Positions 5,555-5,928 of a DNA stretch of 5,928 nucleotides are shown piece after piece (the stretch's first letter is position 1; each line of letters opens with the position of its first letter). The stretch is from positions 1 to 5,928 of the forward strand of contig JACRAV010000389.1 in the NCBI GenBank assembly GCA_016213305.1, in the 5' to 3' direction. The notes beneath the pieces are model-generated. The model was given only the letters and a program-made list of their open reading frames with translations. It did not search any database and was not told the origin of the DNA. Source of the DNA: Candidatus Zixiibacteriota bacterium (lineage in GTDB: Bacteria > Zixibacteria > MSB-5A5 > GN15 > FEB-12). Made by a program: the position numbers and the translations under genes.

Positions 5555-5928
5555 TTACGCGCGCCGCAATTCGATCAGCGGTACTTCCGGCGGACACCCC
5601 AGACGAAACGGGAGCCAGTGTCCCGCGCCGGCGGTCGTGTAAAGCGCGCTCGCTCCCTGCCGGTAGGTTCCCCACAGATACCGCCGGGGAAACATCGGTT
5701 CGAAAACAGACCGCCCCATGATGCCGATCTGACCGCCGTGGGTGTGACCCGCCAGCGTGAGCGGTATGCCGCGCGAGGCGGCGTAATCGAAGGCATCGGG
5801 ACGGTGACTCATCAGGATGGTGAACTCATCGGAAGCATGGTCCCGCATGGCGCGATCGACCGCCTGCTGAAAGAACGTCGGCGGAGCATCGTGCAGAAAG
5901 CGGGGATCGTCGATCCCGGCCAGATAAA
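5555..5928 (-). CDS. Calcineurin-like metallophosphoesterase, C-terminal part (runs off right edge)
   Basis: The frame is open to the right edge, so the start and the first metal-binding motifs are missing; 123 C-terminal residues are visible. LAGIDDP (2-8 of the fragment) resembles the GxDDP segment of YkuE/YaeI-type phosphoesterases. MSHRPDAFD (39-47) supplies a metal-ligand His, and LAGHTHGGQIG (58-68) is the diagnostic GHTHGGQ metal-binding motif of the superfamily. The C-terminal ALYTTAGAGHWLPFRLGCPPEVPLIEL fold segment (about 94-120) is also typical of YkuE-like proteins. Members of this subgroup hydrolyse phosphoesters, and some act on lipid-A precursors or are exported. Substrate and location cannot be told without the N-terminus. 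An internal ATG at 5848 would give a truncated frame, but family similarity upstream of it shows that it is not the start. It is separated from the SWIB gene by about 250 bases. Confidence 0.93.
   Translation of the reverse strand, partial: YLAGIDDPRFLHDAPPTFFQQAVDRAMRDHASDEFTILMSHRPDAFDYAASRGIPLTLAGHTHGGQIGIMGRSVFEPMFPRRYLWGTYRQGASALYTTAGAGHWLPFRLGCPPEVPLIELRRA

Overview
The window is a GC-leaning bacterial chromosome segment. Every convincing gene lies on the minus strand, so transcription runs right to left. Nothing in it looks like a phage, transposon, CRISPR array, rRNA or tRNA. The taxon cannot be fixed from the sequence alone. The mix of a DUF1015-serA-serC cluster, a lysine-rich SWIB protein and a large uncharacterised GNAT-like protein suggests an environmental, possibly uncultured lineage (an FCB-group or Zixibacteria-like bacterium is a guess, not a result).

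Layout in transcription order. At the right edge (5555-5928) is the C-terminal part of a calcineurin-like metallophosphoesterase, followed by GC-rich hairpins and a nine-T tract. Next is a 143-residue protein with a histone-H1-like Lys/Ala tail and a SWIB domain (4870-5301). It has a near-perfect Shine-Dalgarno and ends in a strong rho-independent terminator (4816-4847). Then comes a 584-residue protein of unknown function with an internal GNAT-fold-like segment (2984-4738). A non-coding stretch of about 350 bases (2638-2983) follows, holding a candidate promoter and a striking palindromic operator. The left part is a serine-biosynthesis cluster: a DUF1015 protein (1384-2637), a short D-3-phosphoglycerate-dehydrogenase-like enzyme (473-1354), and the N-terminal part of phosphoserine aminotransferase SerC, which runs off the left edge (1-349).

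Functionally, SerA oxidises 3-phosphoglycerate to 3-phosphohydroxypyruvate and SerC transaminates it to O-phosphoserine. No phosphoserine phosphatase is visible. The first gene of the cluster, DUF1015, carries a DGHHR motif like that of ParB-fold serine kinases, so it is a reasonable suspect for a role in serine or phosphoserine chemistry. The palindrome just upstream (TTGTGAA-N4-TTCACAC) matches the NADH-sensing Rex operator at all but one defined position and also contains a perfect TGTGA-N6-TCACA CRP-type core. It may tie serine synthesis to redox or catabolite state.

The gap between serA and serC contains two successive hairpins. They may be a dispersed palindromic repeat or an RNA element that tunes serC expression.
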